A stretch of DNA of 64,000 nt from assembly GCF_051014445.1 (NCBI RefSeq), contig NW_027488370.1:16740001-16804000 (forward strand), given 5' to 3'. The stretch is from Colletes latitarsis. Lineage: Eukaryota; Arthropoda; Insecta; Hymenoptera; Colletidae. The position numbers were made by a program, and so were the translations under genes. Each line of letters starts with the position of its first letter. Position 1 is the stretch's first letter. Positions 51,215 to 64,000 of this stretch are shown in pieces. The notes beneath the pieces were generated by a model. The model was not told where the DNA came from. It worked only from the letters and a program-made list of their open reading frames with translations, and did no database searches.

Positions 51215-54200
51215 ATGGAAACCAGGTTTAATTGACTGTTTCAGTGTGGTACCACATTGCTACGTGATGCAATCCAGAAAAAAACCCAGAATCTGTACAA
51301 CAAGGTTGTGAAGAATGCGAAAGTATGTGTCTGATGAGGGCAAATCCCAGGCCTAACCTAGACCAAACATGCGTTATCCTCTAAAATATTGATCGAAACC
51401 AGGTTTAATGAACAGTTTCAGTGTGCTACCACATTACTGCGTGATCCAAACCTGAAAAAACCCGGGATCCGTTCAACAAGTATGTGAAGAATGCGAAAGT
51501 ATGTGTCTGATGAGGGCAAATCCCAGGCCTAACCTAGATCTAACATGCGTTATCCTCAAACATATTGATGGAAACCAGGTTTAATGGACATTTTCAGTGT
51601 GGTACCACATCACTACGTGATCCAAACCAGAAAAATACCCAGGATCCGTTCAACAAGTATGTGAAGAATGCGAAAGTATGTGTCTGATGAGGGAAAATCC
51701 CAGGCCTAACCTAGACCTAACATGCGTTATCCTCTAAAATATTGATCGAAACCAGGTTTAATGGACTGTTTCAGTGTGCTCCCACATTACTACGTGATCC
51801 AAACCAGAAAAAACCCAGGATCCGTTCAACAAGTATGTGAAGAATGCGAAAGTATGTGTCTGATGGGGGCAAATTCCAGGCCTAACCTAGACCTACCATG
51901 CGCTACCCTCAATAATACTGGTCGAAGCCAGTTTTAATCGACTGTTTCAGTGTGGTATCACATTACTATGTGATCCAAACCATAAAAATACACAGGATCC
52001 GTTCAACAAGTATGTGAAGAATGCGAAAGTATGTGTCTGATGAGGGAAAATCCCAGGCCTAACCTAGACCTAACATGCGCTACCCTCAAAAATACTGGTC
52101 GAAACCAGTTTTAATCGACTGTCTCAGTGTGGTATCACATTACTATGTGATCCAAACCAGAAAAAAACCCAGGATCTGTACAACAAGTATGTGAAGAATG
52201 CGAAAGTATGAGCCTGACGAGGGCAAATCCCGGACCTATCCCAGACATAACTTGCGTTATCCTCTAAAATATTGGTCGAAACCAGGTTTAATCGTCTACT
52301 TCAGTGTGGTACCACATTACTACGTGATCCAAACCAGAAAAATACCCAGGATCTGTTCAACAAGTATGTGAAGAACGCGGAAATATGACCCTGATGAGGG
52401 AAAACCCCGTGCCAAACCTAGACCTAACATGAGTTATCCTCAAAAATATTGACCGAAACCAGGTTTAATCGACTGTTTCAGTGTGGTACCACATTACTAC
52501 CTGATCCAAACCAGAAAAATACCCAGGATCTGTACAACAAGTATGTGAAGAATGCGAAAGTATGAGCCTGACGAGGGCAAATCCCGGACCTATCCCAGAC
52601 ATAACTTGCGCTAACCTCTAAAATATTTGTCGAACCAGGTTTAATCGAATATTTCAGTGTGGTACCACATTACTACGTGATCCAAACCAGAAAAATACCC
52701 AGGATCTGTTCAACAAGTATGTGCAGAACGCGGAAAACGAGCCTGACGAGGGCAAATCCCGGACCTATCCCAGACATAACTTGCGTTATCCTCTAAAATA
52801 TTGGTCGAAACCAGGTTTAATCGACTATTTCAGTGTGGTACCACATTACTACGTGATCCAAACCAGAAAAATACCCAGGATCTGTTCAACAAGTATGTGA
52901 AGAACGCGAAAATATGACCCTGATGAGAGCAAATCCCAGACCTATACCAGACCTAACTTGCGTTGACCTCTAAAATATTGACGGAAACCAGGTTTAATTG
53001 ACTGTTTCAGTGTGGTACCACATTACTACGTGATCCAATCCAGAAAAAGCCCTGGATCTAGCCATCAAGTGTGAGTAATATGCGAAAGTATGAGCCTGAT
53101 GAGGGCTAATCCTAGACCTAACCCAGACCTAACATGCGTTATCCTCTAAAATATTTATCAAGACCAGGTTTAGTTGAATGTTTCAGTGTGGTACCACATT
53201 ACTACGTGATCCAAACCTGAAAAAACCCAGGATCTGTTCAACAAGTATGTGGAGAATGCGAAAGTATGTGTCAGATGAGGGCAAATCCCAGGTCTAACCC
53301 AGACATAACATGCGTTATCCTCTAAAATATTGATCGAAACCAGGTTAAATGGACTGTTTCAGTGTGGTACCACATTACTACAGGATCCAAACTAGAAAAA
53401 GTCCAGAATCTGGCCATCAAGTATGAGAAATATGCGAAACTACGAGCCGGATGAGAGCAAATCCCAGACCTATCCCGGACCCAACATGCGTTATCCTCTA
53501 AAACATTTGCCAAGACCAGGTTTAATTGAATGTTTCAGTGTGGTACCACATTACTACGTGATCCAAACCAGAAAAAACCCAGGATCCGTTCAACAAGTAT
53601 GTGAAGAATGCGAAAGTATGTGTCTGATGGGGGCAAATTCCAGGCCTAACCTAGACCTACCATGCGCTACCCTCAAAAATACTGGTCGAAGCCAGTTTTA
53701 ATCGACTGTTTCAGTGTGGTATCACATTACTATGTGATCCAAACCATAAAAATACCCAGGATCCGTTCAACAAGTATGTGAAGAATGCGAAAGTATGTGT
53801 CTGATGAGGGAAAATCCCAGGCCTAACCTAGACCTAACATGCGCTACCCTCAAAAATACTGGTCGAAACCAGTTTTAATCGACTGTTTCAGTGTGGTATC
53901 ACATTACTATGTGATCCAAACCAAAAAAAAACCCAGGATCTGTACAACAAGTATGTGAAGAATGCGAAAGTATGAGCCTGACGAGGGCAAATCCCGGACC
54001 TATCCCAGACATAACTTGCGTTATCCTCTAAAATATTGGTCGAAACCAGGTTTAATCGTCTACTTCAGTGTGGTACCACATTACTACGTGATCCAAACCA
54101 GAAAAATACCCAGGATCTGTTCAACAAGTATGTGAAGAACGCGGAAATATGACCCTGATGAGGGAAAACCCCGTGCCAAACCTAGACCTAACATGAGTTA

Positions 54201-56949
54201 TCCTCAAAAATATTGACCGAAAACAGGTTTAATCGACTGTTTCAGTGTGGTACCACATTACTACCTGATCCAAACCAGAAAAATACCCAGGATCTGTTCA
54301 ACAAGTATGTGAAGAACGCGAAAATGTGACCCTGATGAGGGCAAATCCCAGACCTATACCAGACCTAACTTGCGTTGTACTCTAAAATATTGATGGAAAC
54401 CAGGTTTAATTGACTGTTTCAGTGTGGTACCACATTGCTACGTGATGCAATCCAGAAAAAAACCTAGAATCTGTACAACGAGGTTGTGAAGAATGCGAAA
54501 GTATGTGTCTGATGAGGGCAAATCCCAGGCCTAACCTAGACCAAACATGCGTTATCCTCTAAAATATTGATCGAAACCAGGTTTAATGAACTGTTTCAGT
54601 GTGCTACCACATTACTGCGAGATCCAAACCAGAAAAAACCCGGGATCCGTTCAACAAGTATGTGAAGAATGCGAAAGTATGTGTCTGATGAGGGCAAATC
54701 CCAGGCCTAACCTAGATCTAACATGCGTTATCCTCAAACATATTGATGGAAACCAGGTTTAATGGACATTTTCAGTGTGGTACCACATCACTACGTGATC
54801 CAAACCAGAAAAATACCCAGGATCCGTTCAACAAGTATGTGAAGAATGCGAAAGTATGTGTCTGATGAGGGCAAATCCCAGACCTATCCCAGACCCAACA
54901 TGCGTTATCCTCTAAAACATTTATCAAGACCAGGTTTAATTGTAATGTTTCAGTGTGGTACCACATTACTACGTGATCCAAACCACATAAAACCCAGGAT
55001 CCGTTCAACAAGTATGTGACGAATGCGAAAGTATGTGCCTGATGAGGGCAAAGCCTAGACCTAACCCATACCTAACATGCGTTATCCTCTAAAATATTTA
55101 TCAAGACCAGGTTTAATTGAATGTTTCAGTGTGGAACCACATTACTACGTGATCCAAACCAGAAAAATACCCAGGATCCGTTCAACAAGTATGTGAAGAA
55201 TGCGAAAGTATGTGTCTGATGAGAGAAAATCCCATGCCTAACCTAGACCTAACATGCGTTATCCTCTAAAATATTGACGGAAACCAGGTTTATTTGACTG
55301 TTTCAGTGTGGTACCACATTACTACAGGATCCAAACTAGAAAAAGCCCAGAATCTGGCCATCAAGTATGAGAAATATGCGAAATTACGAGCCTGATGAGA
55401 GCAAATCCCAGACCTAACCATGACCTAACATGCGTTATTCTCTGAAATATTGATCGAAACCAGGTTTAATGGACTGTTTCAGTGTGATACCACATTACTA
55501 CGTGATCAAAACCAGAGAAAACCCAGGATCTGTTCAACAAGTATGTGAAAAACGCGAAACAATGAGCCTGATGTGGGCAAATCCCAGACCTATCCCAGAC
55601 CTAACATGCGTTATCCTCTAAAATATTTATCAAGACCAGGTTTAATTGATTGTTTCAGTGTGGACCCACATAACTACGTGATCCAAAGCAGAAAAAACCC
55701 AGGATCCGTTCAACAAGTATGTGAAGAATGCGAAAGTATGTGTCTGATGAGGGAAAATCCACAGGCCTAACCTAGACCTAACATGCGTTATCCTCTAAAA
55801 TATTGATCGAAACCAGGTTTAATGGACTGTTTCAGTGTGCTACCACATTACTACGTGATCCAAAGCAGAAAAAACCCAGGATCCGTTCAACAAGTATGTG
55901 AAGAATGCGAAAGTATGTGTCTGATGAGGGCAAATCCCAGGCCTAACCTAGACAGAACATGCGTTATCCTCTAAAATATTGATCGAAACCAGGTTTAATG
56001 GACTGTTTCAGTGTGCTACCACATTACTACGTGATCCAAACCAGAAAAAACCCAGGATCCGTTCAACAAGTATGTGAAGAATGCGAAAGTATGTGTCTGA
56101 TGAGGGCAAATCCCAGGCCTAACCTAGACCTAACATGCGCTACCCTCAAAAATACTGGTCGAAACCAGTTTTAATCGACTGTTTCAGTGTGGTATCACAT
56201 TACTATGTGATCCAAACCAGAAAAAAACCCAGGTTCTGTACAACAAGTATGTGAAGAATGCGAAAGTATGTGTCTGATGAGGGCAAATCCCAGGCCTAAC
56301 CTAGACAAAACATGCGTTATCCTCTTAAATATTGATCGAAACCAGGTTTAATGGAGTGTCTCAGTGTGCTACCACATTACTACGTGATCCAAACCAGAAA
56401 AAACCCGGAATCCGTTCAACAAGTATGTGAAGAATGCAAAAGTATGTGTCTGATGAGGGCAAATCCCAGGCCTAACCTAGACAGAACATGCGTTATCCTC
56501 TAAAATATTGATCGAAACCGGGTTTAATGGACTGCTTCAGTGTGGTACCACATTACTACGTGATCCAAACCAGGAAAATACCCAGGATCTGTTCAACAAG
56601 TATGTGAAGAACGCGAAAATATGACCCTGATGAGGGCAAATCCTAGACCTATACCAGACCTAACTTGCGTTGTTCTCTAAAATATTGATGGAAACCAGGT
56701 TTAATTGACTGTTTCAGTGTGGTACCACTTTACTACGTGATCCAATCTAGAAAAAGCCCTGGATCTAGCCATCAAGTATGAGAAATATGCGAAAGTATGA
56801 GCCTGATGAGGGCAAATCCTAGACCTAACCCAGACCTAACATGCGTTATCCTCTAAAATATTTATCAAGACCAGGTTTAATTGAATGTTTCAGTGTGGTA
56901 CCACATTACTACGTGATCCAATCCAGAAAAAACCCAGGATCCGTTCAAC
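51215..56949 (+). repeat. Satellite, mixed block with copies of distant segments
   Basis: This is a mosaic: about 51,781-52,420 matches 32,541-33,180, and about 52,520-53,550 matches 28,690-29,720. The CCCCGTGCC variant appears twice locally (52,405 and 54,169). From about 54,900 the monomers return to a left-block type. No gene is seen. Confidence 0.85.
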
Positions 56950-59070
56950 AAGTATGTGAAGAATGCGGAAGTATGTGTCTGATGAGGGCAAATCCCAGGC
57001 CTAACCTAGACAGAACATGCGTTATCCACTAAAATATTGATCGAAACCAGGTTTAATGGACTATTTCAGTGTGCTACCACATTACTACGTGATCCAAACC
57101 AGAAAAAACCCAGGATCCGTTCTACAAGTATGTGAAGAATGCGAAAGTATGTGCCTGATGAGGGCAAATCCTAGACCTAACCCAGACCTAACATGCGTTA
57201 TCCTCTAAAATATTTATCAAGACCAGGTTTAATTGAATATTTCAGTGTGGTACCACATTACTACGTGATCCAAACCTGAAAAAACCCAGGATCCGTTCAA
57301 CAAGTATGTGAAGAATGCGAAAGTATGTGCCTGATGAGGGAAAATCCCAGGCCTAACCTAGACCTAACATGTGTTATCTTCTAAAATATTTATCAAGACC
57401 AGGTTTAATTGAATGCTTCAGTGTGCTACCACATTACTACGTGATCCAAACCAGAAAAAAACCCAGGATCCGTTCAACAAGTATGTGAAGAATGCGAAAG
57501 TATGTGCCTGATGAGGGATAATCCCAGGCCTAGCCTAGACCTAACATGCGTTATCCTCTAAAATATTGATCGAAACCAGGTTTAATCGACTGTTTCAGTG
57601 TGGTACCACATTACTATGTGATCCAAACCAGAAAAAAACCCAGGATCTGTACAACAAGTATGTGAAGAATGCGAAAGTATGAGCCTGACGAGGGCAAATC
57701 CCAGACATATCCCAGACCTAACTTGCGTTGTCCTCTAAAATATTGATGGAAACCAGGTTTAATTGACTGCTTCAGTGTGGTACCACATTACTACGTGATC
57801 CAATCCAGAAAAAGCCCTGGATCTAGCCATCAAGTATGAGTAACATGCGAAAGTATGAGCCTGATGAGGGCAAATCCTAGACCTAACCCAGACCCAACAT
57901 GCGTTATCCTCTAAAATATTTACCAAGACCAGGTTTAATTGAATGTTTCAGTGTGGTACCACATTACTACGTGATCCAAACCTGAAAAAACCCAGGATCT
58001 GTTCAACAAGTATGTGAAGAATGCGGAAGTATGTGTCTGATGAGGGCAAATCCCAGGCCTAACCTAGACAGAACATGCGTTATCCACTAAAATATTGATC
58101 GAAACCAGGTTTAATGGACTATTTCAGTGTGCTACCACATTACTACGTGATCCAAACCAGAAAAAACCCAGGATCCGTTCTACAAGTATGTGAAGAATGC
58201 GAAAGTATGTGCCTGATGAGGGCAAATCCTAGACCTAACCCACACCTAACATGCGTTATCCTCTAAAATATTTATCAAGACCAGGTTTAATTGAATATTT
58301 CAGTGTGGTACCACATTACTACGTGATCCAAACCTGAAAAAACCCAGGATCCGTTCAACAAGTATGTGAAGAATGCGAAAGTATGTGCCTGATGAGGGAA
58401 AATCCCAGGCCTAACCTAGACCTAACATGTGTTATCTTCTAAAATATTTATCAAGACCAGGTTTAATTGAATGCTTCAGTGTGCTACCACATTACTACGT
58501 GATCCAAACCAGAAAAAAATCCAGGATCCGTTCAACAAGTATGTGAAGAATGCGAAAGTATGTGCCTGATGAGGGATAATCCCAGGCCTAGCCTAGACCT
58601 AGCATGCGTTATCCTCTAAAATATTGATCGAAACCAGGTTTAATCGACTGTTTCAGTGTGGTACCACATTACTATGTGATCCAAACCAGAAAAAAACCCA
58701 GGATCTGTACAACAAGTATGTGAAGAATGCGAAAGTATGAGCCTGACGAGGGCAAATCCCAGACATATCCCAGACCTAACTTGCGTTGTCCTCTAAAATA
58801 TTGATGGAAACCAGGTTTAATTGACTGCTTCAGTGTGGTACCACATTACTACGTGATCCAATCCAGAAAAAGCCCTGGATCTAGCCATCAAGTATGAGTA
58901 ACATGCGAAAGTATGAGCCTGATGAGGGCAAATCCTAGACCTAACCCAGACCCAACATGCGTTATCCTCTAAAATATTTACCAAGACCAGGTTTAATTGA
59001 ATGTTTCAGTGTGGTACCACATTACTACGTGATCCAAACCTGAAAAAACCCAGGATCTGTTCAACAAGTA
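56950..59070 (+). repeat. 6-monomer HOR, two copies of 1,058 bp
   Basis: ATGCGGAAGTATG (56,963 and 58,021), TTATCCACTAAAA and GAGGGATAATCCCAGG (57,513 and 58,571) recur 1,058 bp apart. The second copy ends near 59,070. The unit differs in composition from the 6-mer at 30,331-32,452. Confidence 0.88.
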
Positions 59071-62000
59071 TGTGGAGAATGCGAAAGTATGTGTCTGATG
59101 AGGGCAAATCCCTGGCCTAACCTAGACATAACATGCGTTGTCCTCTAAAATATTGATCGAAACCAGGTTTAATGGACTGTTTCAGTGTGGTACCACAATA
59201 CTACGGGATCCAAACCAGAAAAAGCCCAGAATCTGGCCACCAAGTATGAGAAATATGCGAAAGTACGAGCCTGATCAGGGCAAATCCCAGACCTATCCCA
59301 GACCTAACTTGCGTTGTCCTCTAAAATATTGATCGAAACCAGGTTTAATCGACTGTTTCAGTGTGGTACCACATTACTATGTGATCCAAACCAGAAAAAA
59401 ACCCAGGATCTGTACAACAAGTATGTGAAGAATGCGAAAGTATGAGCCTGACGAGGGTAAATCCCGGACCTATCCCAGACATAACTTGCGTTATCCTCTA
59501 AAATATTGTTCCAAAACAGGTTTAATTGAATGTTTCAGTGTGGTACCACATTACTACGTGTCCAAACCTGAAAAAACCCAGGACCTGTTCAACAAGTATG
59601 TGGAGAATGCGAAAGTATGTGTCTGATGAGGGCAAATCACAGGCCTAACCTAGACATAACATGCGTTATCCTCTAAAATATTGATCGAAACCAGGCGTAA
59701 TCGACTGCTTCAGTGTGGTACCACATTACTACCTGATCCAAACCAGAAAAATCCCCAGGATCTGTTCAACAAGTATGTGAAGAACGCGAAAATATGACCC
59801 TGATGAGGGCAAATCCTAGACCTATACCAGACCTAACTTGCGTTGTCCTCTAAAATATTGATGGAAACCAGGTTTAATTGACTGTTTCAGTGTGGTACCA
59901 CTTTACTACGTGATCCAATCCAGAAAAAGCCCTGGATCTAGCCATCAAGTATGAGAAATATGCGAAAGGGCGAGCCTGATGAGAGCAAATCCCAGACCTA
60001 ACCATGACCTATCATGCGTTATTCTCTAAAATATTTATCAAGACCAGGTTTAATGGACAGTTTCAGTGTGGTACCACATTACTACGTGATCCGAAACAGA
60101 AAAAACCCTGGATCTGTTCAACAAGTATGCGACGAATGCGAAAGTATGTGTGTGATGAGGGCAAATCCCATGCCTAACCTAGACATAACATGCGTTATCC
60201 TCTAAAATATTGATCGAAACCAGGTTAAATGGACTGTTTCAGTGTGGTACCACATTACTACAGGATCCAAACTAGAAAAAGTCCAGAATCTGGCCATCAA
60301 GTATGAGAAATATGCGAAAGTACGAGCCTGATGAGAGCAAATCCCAGACCTAACCATGACCTATCATGCGTTATTCTCTAAAATATTGATCGAAACCAGG
60401 TCTAATGGACTGTTTCAGTGTGGTACCACATTACTACGTGATCCAAAACAGAAAAAACCCAGGATCTGTTCAACAAGTATGTGAAAAACGCGAAACTATA
60501 AGCCAGATGAGGGCAAATACCAGACCTATCCCAGACCCAACATGCGGTATCCGCTAAAACATTTATCAAGACCAGGTTTAATTGAATGTTTCAGTGTGGT
60601 ACCGCATTAATACGTGATCCAAACCAGAAAAAACCCAGAATCTGGCCACCAAGTATGAGACATATGCGAAAGTATGTGCCTGATGAGGGCAAATCCTAGA
60701 CCTAACCCAGACCTAACATGCGTTATCCTCTAAAATATTTATCAAGACCAGGCTTAATTGAATGTTTCAGTGTGGTACCACATTACTACGTGATCCAAAC
60801 CTGAAAAAACCCAGGATCCGTTCAACAAGTATGTGAAGAATGCGAAAGTATGTGCCTGATGAGGGAAAATCCCAGGCCTAACCTAGACCTAACATGCGTT
60901 ATCTTCTAAAATATTTATCAAGACCAGGTTTAATTGAATGTTTCAGTGTGCTACCACATTACTACGTGATCCAAACCAGAAAAAACCCAGGATCCGTTCA
61001 ACAAATATGTGAAGAATGCGAAAGTATGTGCCTGATGAGGGAAAATCCCAGGCCTAACCTAGACCTAACATGCGTTATCCTCTAAAATATTGATCGAAAC
61101 CAGGTTTAATCGACTGTTTCAGTGTGGTACCACATTACTATGTGATCCAAACCAGAAAAAAACCCAGGATCTGTTCAACAAGTATGTGAAGAACGCGAAA
61201 ATATGACCCTGATGAGGGCAAATCCCAGACCTATACCAGACCTAACTTGCGTTGTCCTCTGAAATATTGATGGACACCAGGTTTAATTGACTGTTTCAGT
61301 GTGGTACCACATTACTACGTTATCCAATCCAGAAAAAGCCCTGGATCTAGCCATCAAGTATGAGAAATATGCGAAAGTATGAGCCTGATGAGGGCAAATC
61401 CTAGACCTAACCCAGACCTAAAATGCGTTATCCTCTAAAATATTTATGAAGACCAGTTTTAATTGAATGTTTCAGTGTGGTACCACATTACTACGTGATC
61501 CAAACCTGAAAAAACCCAGGATCTGTTCAGCAAGTATGTGGAGAATGCGAAAGTATGTGTCTGGTGAGGGCAAATCCCAGGCCTAACCTAGATCTAACAT
61601 GCGTTATCCTCAAAAATATTGATCGAAACCAGGTTTAGTGGACAGTTTCAGTGTGGTACCACATCACTACGTGATCCAAACCAGAAAAATACCCAGGATC
61701 CTTTCAACAAGTATGTGAAGAATGCGAAAGTATGAGCGTGATGAGGGCAAATCCTAGACCTAACCCAGTCCTAACATGCGTATCCTCTAAAATATTTATC
61801 AAGACCAGGTTTAATTGAATGTTTCAGTGTGGTACCACATTACTACGTGATCCAAACCTGAAAAAACCCAGGATCTGTTCAACAAGTATGTGGAGAATGT
61901 GAAAGTATGTGTCTGATGAGGGCAAATCCCAGGCCTAACCTAGTCATAACATGCGTTGTCCTCTAAAATATTGATCGAAACCAGGTTTAATGGACTGTTT

Positions 62001-64000
62001 CAGTGTGGTACCACATTACTATGTGAACCAAACCAGAAAAAAACCCAGGATCTGTGCAACAAGTATGTGAAGAATGCGAAAGTATGAGCCTGACGAGGGT
62101 AAATCCCGGACCTATCCCAGACATAACTTGCGTTATCCTCTAAAATATTGATCGAAAACAGGTTTAATCGACTATTTCAGTGTGGTACCACATTACTGCG
62201 TGATCCAAACCAGAAAAATACCCAGGGTCTGTTCAACAAGTATGTGAAGAACGCGGAAATATGACCCTGATGAGGGCAAATCGCGGGCCTAACCTAGACC
62301 TAACATGCGTTATCCTCAAAAATATTGATCGAAACCAGGCTTATTCAACTGCTTCAGTGTGGTACCACATTACTACCTGATCCAAACCAGAAAAATACCC
62401 AGGATCCTTTCAACAAGTATGTGAAGAATGCGAAAGTATGAGCCTGATGAGGGCAAATCCTAGACCTAACCCAGTCCTACAATGCGTTATCCTCTAAAAT
62501 ATTGATCGAAACCAGGTTTAATGGACTGTTTCAGTGTGGTACCACAATACTACGGGATCCAAACCAGAAAAAACCCAGAATCTGGCCACCAAGTATGAGA
62601 AATATGCGAAAGTACGAGCCTGAGCAGGGCAAATCCCAGACCTATCTCAGACCTAACTTGCGTTGTCCTCTAAAATATTGATCGAAACCAGGTTTAATCG
62701 ACTGTTTCAGTGTGGTACCACATTACTATGTGATCCAAACCAGAAAAAAACCCAGGATCTGTACAACAAGTATGTGAAGAATGCGAAAGTATGAGCCTGA
62801 CAAGGGTAAATCCCGGACCTATCCCAGACATAACTTGCGTTATCCTCTAAAATATTGATCGAAATCAGGTTTAATCGACTATTTCAGTGTGGTACCACAT
62901 TACTGCGTGATCCAAACCAGAAAAATACCCAGGATCTGTTCAACAAGTATGTGAAGAACGCGGAAATATGACCCTGATGAGGGCAAATCCCGGGCCTAAC
63001 CTAGACCTAACATGCGTTATCCTCAAAAATATTGATCGAAACCAGGCTTAATCAACTGCTTCAGTGTGGTACCACATTACTACCAGATCCAAACCAGAAA
63101 AATACCCAGGATCTGTTCAACAAGTATGTGAAGAACGCGAAAATATGACCCTGATGAGGGCAAATCCCAGGCCTAACCTAGACAAAACATGCGTTATTCT
63201 CTAAAATATTGGTCGAAACCAGGTTTAATTGACTGTTTCAGTGTGCTACCACATTACTACGTGATCCAAACCAGAAAAAACCCAGGATCCGTTCAACAAG
63301 TATGTGAAGAATGCGAAAGTATGTGTCTGATGAGGGCAAATCACAGGCCTAACCTAGACATAACATGCGTTATCCTCTAAAATATTGATCGAAACCAGGT
63401 TTAATTGAATGTTTCAGTGTGGTACCACATTACTACGTGATCCAAACCTGAAAAAACCCGGGATCTGTTCAACAAGTATGTGGAGAATGCGAAAGTATGT
63501 GTCTGATGAGGGCAAATCACAGGCCTAACCTAGACATAACATGCGTTATCCTCTAAAATATTGATCGAAACCAGGTTAAATGGACTGTTTCAGTGTGGTA
63601 CCACATTACTACAGGATCCAAACTAGAAAAAGTCCAGAATCTGGCCATCAAGTATGAGAAATATGCGAAAGCACGAGCCTGATGAGAGCAAATCACAGAC
63701 CTAACCATGACCTATCATGCGTTATTCTCTAAAATATTGATCGAAACCAGGTTTAATGGACTGTTTCAGTGTGGTACCACATTACTACGTGATCCAAAAC
63801 AGAAAAAACCCAGGATCTGTTCAACAAGTATGTGAAAAACGCGAAACTATGAGCCTGATGTGGGCAAATCCTAGACCTATCCCTGACCCAACATGCGTTA
63901 TCCTCTAAAACGTTTATCAAGACCAGGTTTAATTGAATGTTTCAGTGTGGTACCGCATTACTACGTGATCCAAACCACAAAAAACCCAGGATCCGTTCAA
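59071..64000 (+). repeat. Satellite, right-end block running off the window
   Basis: These monomers mix left-block and right-block subfamilies, with scattered single-base changes (for example ATCACAGG and CTATCATGCG) and no clear long HOR. Partial duplications recur, such as the CTACAGGATCCAAACTAG monomer at about 60,256 and 63,610. The array continues past the window end. Confidence 0.9.

Noticed and set aside
19948..63380. Similar open frames in the right block, including 91-92-codon examples at 28,795-29,070 and 53,423-53,701
   Set aside because: The longer ones come from one-base indels or 177-bp monomers that keep the frame open for part of the next unit. They are accidental.
1..64000. 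Hammerhead ribozyme suggested by the conserved CTGATGAG in each monomer
   Set aside because: The required GAAA does not follow a stem II at the right distance (CTGATGAGGGCAAATCCCAG continues instead), and common variants CTGACGAG and CTGATCAG would destroy the core. The opposite strand has no CTGATGA either.
1..64000. CENP-B box in the monomer
   Set aside because: I found no match to TTCGNNNNANNCGGG on either strand in the main subfamilies; CCCGGACC and TTCGAAACC only resemble parts of it.
1..64000. CRISPR array
   Set aside because: The repeats are contiguous 176-bp units with no unique spacers, and the retroelement is eukaryotic.

Overview
The window is almost entirely one tandemly repeated satellite DNA. 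The monomer is about 176-177 bp, all copies are in the same orientation, and there are roughly 350 of them. The only interruption is a 5'-truncated non-LTR retrotransposon of the R1 clade, inserted in minus orientation at about 16,045-18,170. I see no cellular protein-coding gene, tRNA, rRNA or CRISPR array. The eukaryotic retroelement, nucleosome-length monomer and multi-monomer higher-order repeats (HORs) indicate an animal genome, very probably an arthropod. The GC-rich R1-type reverse transcriptase looks insect-like, with Hymenoptera only a soft guess. A centromeric or pericentromeric location is an inference.

Layout. 1-16,044: satellite with mixed subfamilies, mostly keeping a 12-bp palindrome (TGTGGTACCACA, KpnI site at its centre) and including four 125-bp monomers that share one 52-bp deletion. 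16,045-18,170: retroelement flanked by an 11-13 bp target-site duplication. 18,171-25,312: satellite with a 3,177-bp (18-monomer) HOR, whose register continues across the retroelement from about 12,856. 25,313-33,420: shorter duplications (1,237-bp spacing and a 1,061-bp 6-mer). 33,421-42,423: three near-identical copies of a 3,001-bp 17-mer. 42,424-46,234: a shuffled derivative. 46,235-51,214: an 11-mer of 1,941 bp in about 2.6 copies. 51,215-64,000: mixed satellite with another 6-mer duplication (1,058 bp) and long-range copies of earlier blocks.

The retroelement keeps an uninterrupted 529-codon frame holding the catalytic core of the reverse transcriptase and a C-terminal CCHC zinc knuckle, then a roughly 0.5-kb 3' UTR and an A30 tail (T30 on the plus strand). 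ORF1, the endonuclease and the N-terminal part of the RT are absent, so it cannot act alone.

The most unusual signal is that the retroelement is written as a near-continuous chain of perfect hairpins, through both the coding region and the 3' UTR. I located thirteen perfect stems of 10-16 bp by eye, far more than chance should give. The second is the layered HOR structure, where units of 18, 17, 11 and 6 monomers lie side by side on one strand, a record of recent unequal exchange.
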